DNA of 64,000 nt, taken from assembly GCA_036971715.1 (NCBI GenBank), contig JAVHJL010000011.1, positions 620,001 through 684,000 on the forward strand, given 5' to 3'. Position 1 is the stretch's first letter. Every line of letters begins with the position of its first letter. Both the position numbers and the translations under genes were made by a program. This DNA is from Arthrobotrys musiformis. Its lineage: Eukaryota > Ascomycota > Orbiliomycetes > Orbiliales > Orbiliaceae. Shown here piece after piece: positions 34,529 through 44,129 of this stretch. Below the pieces are notes generated by a model, which saw only the letters and a program-made list of their open reading frames with translations, was not told the DNA's origin and searched no databases.

Positions 34529-35074
34529 ATGCAATTGAAATCTAGTATACTTCCACTCCTTTCCCTCGCGTCAACCCTGACTGCGACTCCAATCGCTTCA
34601 CCGGAGAAAGCAATCCTAGAATCACGCTCCACTGCTGGTTGTTTCGAAATCACCCAGTTCCGCAACTCTGGTAGCCCTCATTCCATCTCCGCTACAGTCT
34701 CTTTCGAACTAGTTGATCGCTCCAAAAACCTTGCAGCGAGCTGCCGTGCAATCCTTTCAATTCAACCCTCCATCGTCACGACCCAGTTCCCAACGTATTG
34801 TAACGACACAAGCGTCGCCTTTGGGTTCGAATATAAACCTCCATTCCCGGGGTACTGGCTCTCCGTTGCACATATTTATAACAACAATAATACGGTAGAT
34901 GCTGGGAGCGTTTGGGCGGGACGTGATGTGAGGAGATATGATAATCCCAGTGGGAATCCGAATGGAGATTATGATTATTTGAATTACCCGGTGGAATTCA
35001 GCGTTGCGTATAATCGCCATGTGCAGGAATTGCCAATATCTACTGCGGCTGCTGCACCCGCGCCCACTTCTTGA
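34529..35074 (+). CDS. Small secreted protein, unknown function
   Basis: This is a single exon of 181 residues. It begins with a signal peptide (about 1-20, MQLKSSILPLLSLASTLTAT), possibly followed by a short propeptide ending near ESRS. The mature part has only three cysteines (GCFEI, ASCRA, TYCND), so at most one disulfide leaves one Cys free. N-glycosylation sequons occur (NDT, NNT). Alternating hydrophobic/polar stretches suggest a beta-rich fold (SISATVSFELVD, VAFGFEYKPPFPGYWLSV), and the end is Ala/Pro-rich. It is extracellular or in the wall. I do not recognise the family. It could be an effector-like secreted protein, but nothing here proves interaction with a host. Confidence 0.7.
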   Translation: MQLKSSILPLLSLASTLTATPIASPEKAILESRSTAGCFEITQFRNSGSPHSISATVSFELVDRSKNLAASCRAILSIQPSIVTTQFPTYCNDTSVAFGFEYKPPFPGYWLSVAHIYNNNNTVDAGSVWAGRDVRRYDNPSGNPNGDYDYLNYPVEFSVAYNRHVQELPISTAAAAPAPTS

Positions 35075-35431
35075 GTTGGTTGGGATGGAAGGTAGGGTTT
35101 GAGGGTGTAGTCGAGGATGAAGGTTGTAGGGTGCATAGTATTTTCGGCGTTTTGGTTTTGGCAGGGGGTTCCGTTGTTCGGACTTCCACCTCTTTTTATT
35201 TTTTGATCAACTGGAGAGAAAAGAAAGAAGGGAATTGTAAGGTTTATGTACCTAAACAGAGCTACTCGCAGGTATCGTGCTTAATGAAAGAAACTCGGCC
35301 TAGTGAGATAGTGCCGATTGTGAAAAATTGAAACAAAACGTAGTTGTATAATATGTGACGTAGAATCAGTGGTATCATGTAACATTATGTGAAGGAAATA
35401 TACAAAATGAAGGATTCTGCACCGAGAGCCC
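35075..35431. other. Convergent spacer
   Basis: This is the 3' flank shared by the secreted protein (+) and the PPxY membrane protein (-). No feature beyond short frames. Confidence 0.4.
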
Positions 35432-36190
35432 TTAAGGTTGATAAGCAGGTGGGGCTTCATCGATCGCTAGCCTATTTGTTTCTGTCCGCGATTGGTTTCT
35501 TGATTCAGTCCTCGACGGCGCTCTCTGATGCTCCCGATTACTCCTTGATGTATCTGTTCGTGTTTGGTTTCTCGACGAGGCTCTCGACGGTGTTCGTTGA
35601 TGTCCTCCCTCATTCACCCTTGTAATACCCTCCCGCCGGTATGGATTTGTGGATACTGGGGAACTCGGCGTTCGTGCATTCCGAGTCTCTCCCCTCTGAA
35701 CTCCATCATCGTTATCCGTATCCGGTACATTAACCATTACAAACATCAAATTCACTGGTGGAGGCGGGGGTGGCTGCGGGGGCGGAGGGGTTACAATATG
35801 CATCCTTAACACAGCAGGTTGAGGGGGCGCTACCGGCACGGTTCTCATATTCGGCCGGGTATGTCTGTGCTGTTGCCGTTCCTGCGCTACCCGCCGTAGA
35901 TTCCTTTGGTGCTGTCGAAGCCGTGCGTCGTGCTGTTGTTGCTGCTGTGCAAGTGCATGTTGTCGCATTCGCTCTTCCCGCTGACGATTATTCCAGTGCC
36001 ACCAGCTGGCCTGTTCCCGTTGCTGTCGATCGTATGCGTTATACCAATATACAAGACGAATGATAATAACGAGGAATACAAAGCCGAAGAGGCCGAGGAA
36101 GAGACACTTTAACCAGAAGAAGTATCCATCTGTAAAATCGCGAGGTGCTAGTATGTGTCGGAAATCTGTGGAAACTGGAGGAGGAGCCAT
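35432..36190 (-). CDS. Single-span protein with Gln/Pro-rich tail and PPxY end
   Basis: This is a single exon of 252 residues with an ATG at 36190. A short head is followed by one hydrophobic span at about 21-48 (YFFWLKCLFLGLFGFVFLVI). The ~200-residue tail has a Gln/Arg/His-rich coiled stretch (about 60-115, with QQQQQ), a proline run (about 138-150), and repeated Arg/Ser/Thr units (RTPSRASSRNQ, RAPSRTESRNQ). The last residues are APPAYQP, which contain a PPxY (PY) motif. PY motifs bind WW domains of Rsp5/Nedd4 ubiquitin ligases, and many fungal Rsp5 adaptors are single-span proteins with a cytosolic PY motif. By analogy this may be such an adaptor or its cargo, in the Golgi, endosome or plasma membrane (inference). 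No family is recognised. Confidence 0.65.
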   Translation of the reverse strand: MAPPPVSTDFRHILAPRDFTDGYFFWLKCLFLGLFGFVFLVIIIRLVYWYNAYDRQQREQASWWHWNNRQREERMRQHALAQQQQQHDARLRQHQRNLRRVAQERQQHRHTRPNMRTVPVAPPQPAVLRMHIVTPPPPQPPPPPPVNLMFVMVNVPDTDNDDGVQRGETRNARTPSSPVSTNPYRREGITRVNEGGHQRTPSRASSRNQTRTDTSRSNREHQRAPSRTESRNQSRTETNRLAIDEAPPAYQP

Positions 36191-37303
36191 TCTAGCTCGT
36201 TACGTTTGAAGTGATAAGGAATGGCCTGCCTAGCGTATTAATTGTGAATAGGCATGCGACTGAGCACTCCTCATCTAAAAGCTTTTGGTAGCCTCGAATC
36301 CAAACTTTTGGTTTGACCAAAGTACTTCAAACCCGACAAAGTAAATTAAAGCAAGGACGTCGTCTGCAACCTGAGCTAGTAGCTGAATTCGAGATACTTG
36401 GGCGCTCGATAATCCCACCACCAAGGAGTCTGATGTTCAAAGATAGCTTAAGAAATTTAGGAAAGATACTTCCGATTTGTGCGAAACGGTCTTACATAAC
36501 TTTGCAATTGGAATCTTCCAGCCTTTTCTACTACACCCAAAACCAAGGTCATTCTGCGGGATCAAGCATCCAAAATCCCTTCCTGCAAGATCTGTATCAT
36601 GAGGGGAAACCAGACCTTGCGAGTCCGTGCGGCTGAGCCCTTTTCGCAGTGTGTAACGACGAACAACGCATCTGAGGGACGGAATCTAGCGTCTTTGATT
36701 CGTTGGAGAAGCGAGACTCGATGGATGGGCCCTGTAAGAAAGAGGCTGGGCGACGTATGCGACCGATTGGAATAGCAACCGCTATCCCGCATTATCCGTT
36801 ATGGTTTGGTATTCGCCGATGCTGTGACTCGTAATCATGTTTTTTTGAGCCTCATTGTTGGGATCAATCCGAAATCTCAAGTTTCAAACTTTGGGTCAAG
36901 AGGTATCCTGGTTTAAATTTGAGAACCCTGAACATGAGCTCGAACATCCTTCCGTCGACAAATATTGCAAATAACTATCGCTCAACACGCACAAGTTGCA
37001 CATTTTGTTGGATTTTCTGGGAAAGTGAGTCGCGGGTATACGGCACACATGTACTGACAAGGGAAGGCGGCCAATTTTGCTCCGAGAGTCTGTGGCGAGG
37101 GCTAGTGTACCGAGAAGTCGATTGGTAAATTCAAAGAGCTTGTTAATTTATATTAGGATCAAGGCTGAAGAATTATATCCACAAGTTTGTGAAGTCTAGA
37201 TCTGGGTACTATCCTACTGGGCCGCGCGATTGCACAATTTCCTGAATCGAGGAAACTTATATTACCTACTTCTTATAAAGACATTTTAGGTTTGGACGAT
37301 TAA
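36191..37303. other. Spacer, no gene seen
   Basis: A 107-codon frame at 36313-36636 begins at TTG and lacks any motif. Nothing is supported. Confidence 0.4.
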
Positions 37304-38271
37304 CTAACAATTATGACTACATGTCGGCGCCGATAACCCAGTGGTCGGATAAATGTATTCAGCTTGGGTCCATAGACTATCGCCGGTATACGTAAGAGTC
37401 CCAGCGGTATATCCTTGACCACGGCTATTGGCCGAGAAATCGTACACCCCGCTCTTGATTTTGTCAGGAGAGAAGTCGAATAAGTCGCCCTCTCTTTTGT
37501 CGCCGGCGCTAACGTAAAACGTGGGCACGGGAGCTATATTATATGTTAAGGCCGGTCGAGCATCCAACTATTCCCTCCCCAAAAGGGATAGGTAAGTTAG
37601 ACTAGTCCTCTGTAAACTCTTAAATGATAAGGGACAAGAAGAATATCGGATACGTACGACTGCAACAGGGGATGCGTATTCACTACCATCCTTCAGCATG
37701 GCCACGCCAATCATCAAATTATCGTCCTGACTGAAACCGGGCCTGGTGAAGATGGAGAAGCATTTAGGGTACGCATTATTTTCGTGCGGCGTATCGTCCC
37801 AACGAAAGTTTTCTTTACTCCTATCCCAATAGATTTTGTAAGAGCCTAGAATGAACGGTAATTAGTCAAGGGATAGAGACATCTGGTGAGTATCTATTTG
37901 CTAGTCGCTGCGGACTACTTACTTCCTTTTGTATCCCCTACACCAAGCTTTGCAGGTTCTGGACGAGGGTTACCGGAAGAAATCTTAGATTTGCCATCGA
38001 CCACTTCCTTCTGAGAGAAAACTATGCCGAAGAAATATATGAGCATAGATCGTTAGAGACTAAACCTTTAATAACCTGGGAATCACCTCCACATACAGGC
38101 ATAAAAGTCCATATTTATTGAAACATTGGTAGTAAAACCATCTTGCACTAAGATAGAAAGCCAGGGAGTGGAGTACACTTCCTCCGGGTGGAATGTTGGC
38201 GGGGCAGTAAGGAAGTAGAAACGTTGCGCGGCGCCGGATTGGTTGACGAGCTGGAGCTGATATTTAGCCAT
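37304..38271 (-). CDS. Four-exon cytosolic orphan protein
   Basis: I assembled this from exons 38271-38097, 38021-37923, 37845-37658 and 37567-37304. All introns are GT-AG (donors GTATGT, GTAAGT and GTACGT), and the joins keep one frame for 241 residues. It starts MAKYQLQLVNQSGAAQRFYFL, with no signal peptide and no membrane span. Aromatic residues and alternating strands suggest a beta-sandwich type fold, with segments such as YKIYWDRSKENFRWDD, CFSIFTRPGF and PTFYVSAGDKREGDLFDFS. The C-terminus has two cysteines (TCSHNC). I cannot name the family. Four clean introns and an unbroken frame argue strongly for a real, selected gene despite the lack of a recognised domain. Confidence 0.7.
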
Positions 38272-38316
38272 TTTTGTGCCAGATACTGGATTCGGACCTA
38301 TTTCAGTCGGGTTTAA

Positions 38317-38325
38317 ATTTATATA
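38317..38325 (-). promoter_or_regulatory. TATA-like element close to the 38.3-kb gene start
   Basis: On the minus strand TATATAAAT lies only ~46-54 bases before the ATG at 38271. This is near for a fungal TATA box and would imply a very short leader, or an AT-rich leader instead. Confidence 0.25.
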
Positions 38326-39371
38326 TTTTTTCAAGCTCTCGAATTAGGAACGCAGAGTATTCGATTGGAGGAGCAAGCTAGTACGGAGTCTATATCAGCA
38401 ACAGCCTTAAGCTTGCAGCGCTTGTGAATTTGCTGACAATTAGTCAATTGATTGTATGTAATGTATTGTCTTGCTGTATCTTGAGTGACGGGAGTATTAA
38501 TCGTAAATATACTTGCTCGTATCAATATTGCAATTCCTGGGAGAAATTGCGTTCATTTGTATATATCTCTTGTTGAGCCTATGGAGTGGCCCTCGAGTTT
38601 GCTTTGGGTGTCCTTCGGCTATAGGAGCTTAAGCTTACGGCTGAACAATCAACCGATGAACTCTACTCTCTTGATCACATATGCATTGGAACTAGTGAAA
38701 GTAGGATATAGCCTGTGGTGATGATAGCTATATCGACACCAATGCAGATAGTAGTTTCCTCAGCCCTATAGATCATTATCTCCACTTTTAAACTTTTAAC
38801 CCGATTGCGACTCCGCAACCTGGACGAATTACATTTTTGCTTACGCGATTTCGGGATGGGAGCCAAGCCACGGCGCATGCAGTTGTGCTCGGGCAGATAT
38901 TCGAGGCTGACTTTCTCAGCTCGAATTTTTGAGGTACTGGTATAGCTTAGAGTTTTCGGCCGGGGAAAGCTTCGAAGTATGGTTTTACCATGTGTGTCGA
39001 TTTTTCTTTTTCTTTTGCGGACATTCGATTGGTTACTAAATGACAAGATATTAAATGATCGAAAAGCATTAGGCTGTGGGACACGAAGGAAACGACGAAC
39101 ACGAGTGTTAGTATTCTAGACTGAGGACGACTTCTATTGTTCATATGTACATCATCATGCAAAGATTCTACTTAATAAACAGGGGTAACGTTAGGTCGGG
39201 TACTTCGTCTCATAAGTAGCAAAAAGTACACCGATAAAAACTTGGGAAAACAAGGCGATGAACAAGAAATACAAAGAGACCATTGACAGATGAAAACTTC
39301 CTCCCTCCCACCCCCCCGTCCTTCCCATCCCACCCTCCCTACTCCGATTCATGTTTTGGTAGGATTGGATT
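38326..39371. other. Spacer, no gene seen
   Basis: AT-rich. A 123-codon minus frame at 38675-39046 has no motif. The last ~190 bases are the 3' flank of the receptor gene and include a pyrimidine-rich plus strand. Confidence 0.4.
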
Positions 39372-41667
39372 TTACCTCTCCCACCATTTCTTCCTCCTAG
39401 GGGGGTTCGCGGGTTCTTCCTCTTCCTTTGGCGGGCCCTCCCTCTCCCTTCGTAGCCTCGCCTCTTCTTCTGCTTTCTCACCTGTCGGGTCCTCCCTCAA
39501 TTTCCTCAATCTTTCTTCTTCCTCCGCTTTTTCTCCTAGGGGGTCTTCTCTGAGTTTCCTGAGTAGTTCGTCATCTATTGCTTGCCTCTTGTCCTTTGCG
39601 TCTTTGATAACATCTTTTAGCGGCCTCTCGGGCGGTACGACAACATAAGGTTTGAGTTTGGTCCGTTCCATCGGTATATCGTGGCTACTACCTCCATCTG
39701 TGCTTCTTGTTTTATGCTTTCCACCACAGCAGCCGCAGCATATTGCGCCTGGAGCTATAATGGTTGAACCTTCCGATGTGCTGTATCTTCGGTCTTGGAG
39801 CTTGATGTCAGCAGCTGCTTGAAGGGCGGCTTGTTGTGCTATTCCTTCGAGGCTGGTGGCGTCGAAAGTTTCGAAGAAGTTACCACAGGGTTGCAGTGTT
39901 GGTATGCGGAACATATCCGGGTGTGGTTTGTTGTAGCGGGTAGCACTGTATTTTTCGTTAGAGCCGAAATATATCAGATACATTGTGAGAAGGGGGTATG
40001 ACTTACGGGCCACGCATCCAGCTAATGGAAATCCTTGGGTATCTAACCAGGTTTACGAAGTTCCGGATGCGGTGTTTAAGTGGGGGTGACTGAATGAGAG
40101 TTTTCTCACTCATACCGTGTGTTTTGTTCCCCGTCCAGGGAGTGCCGATTTTCGTGGACCTTTCTTGAGTATTGGGGTTACTTTCATTATCCAGCCGGAT
40201 TGCACCCCGTCTCTTTTTTCCAAATATTTTGTCATGGCACCATCTTAGCCATGTGGCAACGAGACCGCGCTTCACAGGCCTGCTGGCATGCCCGCCGAGT
40301 GCAAGTTGACTAGCTTCGAACTGCTTGCTTTCCCTGCTCTTCCGTCGTCTTTCCCGCCAATCTGCATACCACTTCGGGGTAATCTTCGGGATCCATATCA
40401 TGTTTGCATTCTGCTTGAACCGTTTGTACGCCCAGACCGCCTTTTGAACTTCGCCTTGGATGTGGAACAGACAGCATAGATCCCAGTAGATCTTCTCTGC
40501 CTCGGCGCCGAAGCCGAAGACAATGCCGAGGATCCAGCTGGCTACGACTTTGATCCATCTTTGGTATTGGAAATGCGGGCCGTCTGGGAATTTGTAGATT
40601 GTATCCCACCAGCTGTCGTGGACTGCTTTCCAGTCGTAGGGTAACATCGGGGAGAGACAGAATTGAATGAAGCCGTAGAGGTTTGTCGGGTAGTAGATTA
40701 GAGTGAAGAGGGCACCGATGAGGTAGAGACGCTGAAAGGAGGTGTCGAGGGAAGAATCGGATCGGAATATATCGATGACGGTACGTTCCGCAAGGTGTTT
40801 GTTGATCTTGTAGAAGGCGACGACTGTAGTTTATACTTAGTTAGCATGATAGGAGGATATGCTTAAAAGATAGGGATACAGACCGGTAAATCCTAAGGCC
40901 GCCGTCGAAAGAAGAAGCGGCCAGCCGAGGATGATTAAAGAAACCCATGAGTTATCAATCGGGGGGTGACACCCGAAAACCGGAGTGAGATAGTACCGAC
41001 TCGGCTGAACTACATAGTGTAATCCAGCGAGTAGTATAGGAAACAGTCCAACGAGGCCCCATTCGTAGATCCTTCTTTGTCGTTTCATCTTTTTGGTCTC
41101 CCGGTACATCGAGAGACCCCAGAATAACCTGCATATTGTGAGCATGATGCACATAACAGCCGCGTTGATCGCACCGAATTCGGCTGCTAGCTTCCATTTG
41201 ATAACGAAGTCGCAATAACCGCGACCTTGCCAGCCGGTTACGACGGAATTCCATGATGGCCAGATGATGGCATCGATTAGGCAGAAGAGGAGGTCAGTTT
41301 GGAGCCAGAAACACAGCAGGGCAGCAGCAACGTTTTCACGACGGATCTGCCAGATCAAGGGAACCACCAGGCCCATGATGGCCGTGATGGAGCAGAAGAC
41401 GAAGAAGCCGTATTCAGCAGACATCCTTTCGTCGGGGTCGATTGTGTAGTAAGGTAACGTGAGTGGGTTGGTAAAGGAGAATTGTTCAGATGGTTGATCT
41501 GATGTTGCTAAAGGTGATACTTTGTGGTTACGTGAGCTTCTAAGAGCGAGGAGAACTTCGATGATGGTGGTGAGGACGATGATGGATATGTGGAATAGAT
41601 GGGATTCGAGTAATTCGCAGATGGTGTCGAGAAGACGTGGAAGAGTGAAGACAAGAAGTCGGGGCAT
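39372..41667 (-). CDS. STE3-type lipopeptide pheromone receptor (7TM GPCR)
   Basis: The three exons are 41667-40884, 40823-40007 and 39945-39372, giving 724 residues from the first ATG. An alternative ATG at 41424 (MSAEYGFFVF) is where family members usually begin and gives 643. From that point there are seven spans with STE3 landmarks: ENVAAALLCFWLQTDLLFCL, then IDAIIWPS, then GRGYCDF with the conserved Cys, then QPSRYYLTPVFGC, then a seventh span after FQYQRW. STE3/PreA receptors sense a-factor-like farnesylated peptides and signal through a heterotrimeric G protein. Oddities are ~80 residues upstream with an extra hydrophobic patch, and a tail of more than 300 residues. The tail has a Cys cluster (CCGCC, possible palmitoylation) and a near-perfect tandem (LRKLREDPxGEKAEEE twice). 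SPT4 lies upstream on the same strand. Confidence 0.9.
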
Positions 41668-41810
41668 ATCAAAGCGATCCAAACTACCACAAATGGCCAG
41701 GAAGGAGTTTTATGTGAAGCTGGTAGGATTTTGTAGAAGGAATCCCACTTGTACATGAGTAAAGAATTTGGATGTTTGGTGAAGCTGAGGGGGGTTTTGG
41801 TGTTGTGGGA

Positions 41811-41921
41811 TCTATTCAAGCCACAACAACGCCTCGTCGATTTGTGTTGCTGTGTTGTAATTTCTATTCAAGCCACACGTGGTGTGACATTGAATGTCTT
41901 GGCGTGTGGCTTTAATAGAAA
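41811..41921. repeat. Direct and inverted repeat motif upstream of receptor
   Basis: The 15-mer TCTATTCAAGCCACA occurs at 41811-41825 and 41862-41876. The second copy is the left arm of a near-perfect inverted repeat: 41861-41879 pairs with 41903-41921 over 19 bases with one mismatch. The 23-base centre holds a further small palindrome (GACATT, then AATGTC). The array lies about 145-255 bases before the receptor's first ATG, so it may be a cluster of regulator-binding sites or a transcribed hairpin. Confidence 0.75.
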
Positions 41922-42708
41922 GCCAGGAGCAAACACCCGAAGACAACACAAAACGCCAACCAACACATTCTCCGTCCACACATACGCCTGCCATAGTCTC
42001 GGCCTGCCACTCATGCTGGGTAGTGACTGAGGACCTGTGCTGTGTCTGGTTTACGAGACCGGTAATGGCCTTTAGTTCCGAAAGGCTAGTCTCGAGAGCA
42101 ACATGGATAAGAGGCTCTAATTAGATAGTCTTGCATCTAGGGCTATATTATAATAGGAGCAACATTGGCTAGCCCAGAGTGTTTTCTCAAAGTAAAAAGT
42201 GCTAGAAAGCCTCTATTTTATAGGAACGCTAAGAGTGACAATGACAAATATACACTAAACGCCTTTCTTTTAGATGCCATGGGAAAAAATAGCCAAGTTA
42301 TTGTGCATGATGGAGAAGCAATGGATATGGAGTAGAGTAACTTCCGTGCCCACATCTGCCTCCCAATCGATGCCTCCCAGCGGGTATGTTGATGAAATAA
42401 CAAATCAAAAGCCCATGCTGTTTAAATAGGGCTAGTAGCACTGCTATTGAGTAGATCTCAATTCTCCCTCCCGCGAGGGCCTGTTTCTTCAATCGCGTCG
42501 TCACCTGAGTGGGAATAGTAGTGAGAATATTACTTTTCACTGCTCCTTTCCGTCTTCTTTCTCTCTACTGCAGAGGGAGATCTAGCTTTCCATTTTAAGT
42601 CCCCACCTGCATCCATTGGCTCGGTTTTATTGCCACTCTGGGTTCTATTTTGAGGGGCCGCAAAATACTTCAAGCAGTGGTGGTCTCGGGGTTATCCAAG
42701 CTGGTGCT
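41922..42708. other. Upstream region of the receptor gene
   Basis: This spacer lies between the SPT4 stop and the repeat motif before the receptor gene. Frames at 42218-42540 (-) overlap one another without family features. No gene is seen. Confidence 0.4.
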
Positions 42709-43234
42709 CTACTCCAGATTGTTCTCGCTACCATCACGGGGAATGTATTCGATATTTTCGGCGTTTAGATAATCCAGAGCATCTTCCGGGAGCTATAAAC
42801 TCAAGTTAGCTTTGTCTTTTTCTAGCCAAAGAGACCTCTCCAATGGGGAAAATGTCGTACATCGCCGACAACTTTCGTCGCGTAGACGCCCGGAACATAT
42901 TTATCCAACCTCAGCCACTTTGCAATCCAGCTCTCGGTAGGCTTGTCAATACTGATGCAGCCTTCGTATATCGGGGATGTGCACATCTGAGCGAGGTCAG
43001 AGCCAGTAGTATAGTCGAGAACAGGGTGGCAGTTAGGACAGCCCTTTCTTGTGAACTCCTACACAAGCCAAAAGATGTATTAGTCTCTAAGGAATGTAGA
43101 ACACGAGGCATGGAAGATATCCGAGGACATACGTCGAGAGTGAGAACGACGGCGCAGACCATGCAAGCTCTCAAGTAACGAAAATGGTTGGTTGGAACTG
43201 GCCGCCACTTGTAATCAGGGTTCGCGGATGACAT
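42709..43234 (-). CDS. SPT4: Spt4 transcription elongation factor
   Basis: The three exons are 43234-43133, 43058-42861 and 42792-42709, encoding 127 residues. The protein has the four-cysteine zinc ribbon of Spt4, CMVC and CPNC, separated by the first intron (donor GTATGT). The family core follows: RYLRACMVCAVV at the start, SPIYEGCISIDKPTESWIAKWLR in the middle, and DKYVPGVYATKVVG at the end. Spt4 pairs with Spt5 to form DSIF, which keeps RNA polymerase II processive and links elongation to capping and chromatin. Its length is close to yeast Spt4 (102) plus a short acidic tail encoded by exon 3. The gene diverges from the YCF1-type gene with an 895-base shared upstream region. Confidence 0.97.
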
Positions 43235-44129
43235 GATGCCTAATCGACCGAATGGACGTCGGCTCTGTGGTGCTGATAGTGCTTCGATGATTGTTCCGGG
43301 ACGACCCAATGGAAAAACACGTCCGGTGAGGCGGGTGGTGTCGATGTACGATGTTTGATGTCTGGAGAGGTCGCTGTTCAGGTTGGCGAAGTCCTAAGAC
43401 AGATTGGCTACAACCGACTGCTGTGATACTACCAGGATCCGGCTTGGCGTGCATCAACGCGCGAATGTGTTGACAACAGAAATTTATAATTTATAAGATT
43501 TAAGATTTCCTGTCTATCGACGATAATGACAACGACAACGTCGTCTCGAGACCCTCAAGCTTCATCTCACGATCATACGATTGATAATCAGCTTCATCAA
43601 ACTCACAACCGAAATGGCCCTCGTGCATGTACGACTCATAGATACTTATATAACAACCTAACGTTACCAGCAATCTAACGCATGTTCCTGGCTGCCGTTT
43701 GCCGCAAGCAGAGTGATGGTGCCCGGCAATTGGTTCGAGGCAGGGGCATCGGTTCCCAAATTGCCCCGATCCAGTGTAAGCCGTCTTAATAATCAAGATT
43801 CCACCCTGCAGCAGGCTACGCTATCCGGCACAATGCACTACGACCCAAAACACAAAGGCTTGACTTGAGCTCCATAAATTCTCGCGCTGACGACACTGCT
43901 TCTCCTTCCCATCTGTCCCTTGCCTTCGCCGCTATTCGTCGAATCCACTACTGCCTCGCTCGTCTTCCAAGGTCTCCGGGCGACGATCCAAGGCGAGCTT
44001 TTACGAGATTTCTTCTTTCACACTTCTTATATCTCTGTAATCGCTCATCGAAATCTCGGATATATCTCACTCTTGCCGGTGCACTTATCACCAACACCAC
44101 CGGCGGAATCGCGTCTGCCTTCGGCGACG
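43235..44129. promoter_or_regulatory. Divergent SPT4 / YCF1 upstream region
   Basis: 895 bases separate the SPT4 start (-) and the ABC transporter start (+). CT-rich leader sequence lies at about 43895-44125. The 98-codon minus frame at 43500-43796 lacks an ATG and is not supported. The nearby AT-rich stretch at about 43480-43505 could be a TATA region for either gene. No element is certain. Confidence 0.3.

Noticed and set aside
43500..43796. 98-codon minus frame in the SPT4/YCF1 promoter region
   Set aside because: It begins at TTG and has no family features; it overlaps the shared upstream region of two conserved genes.
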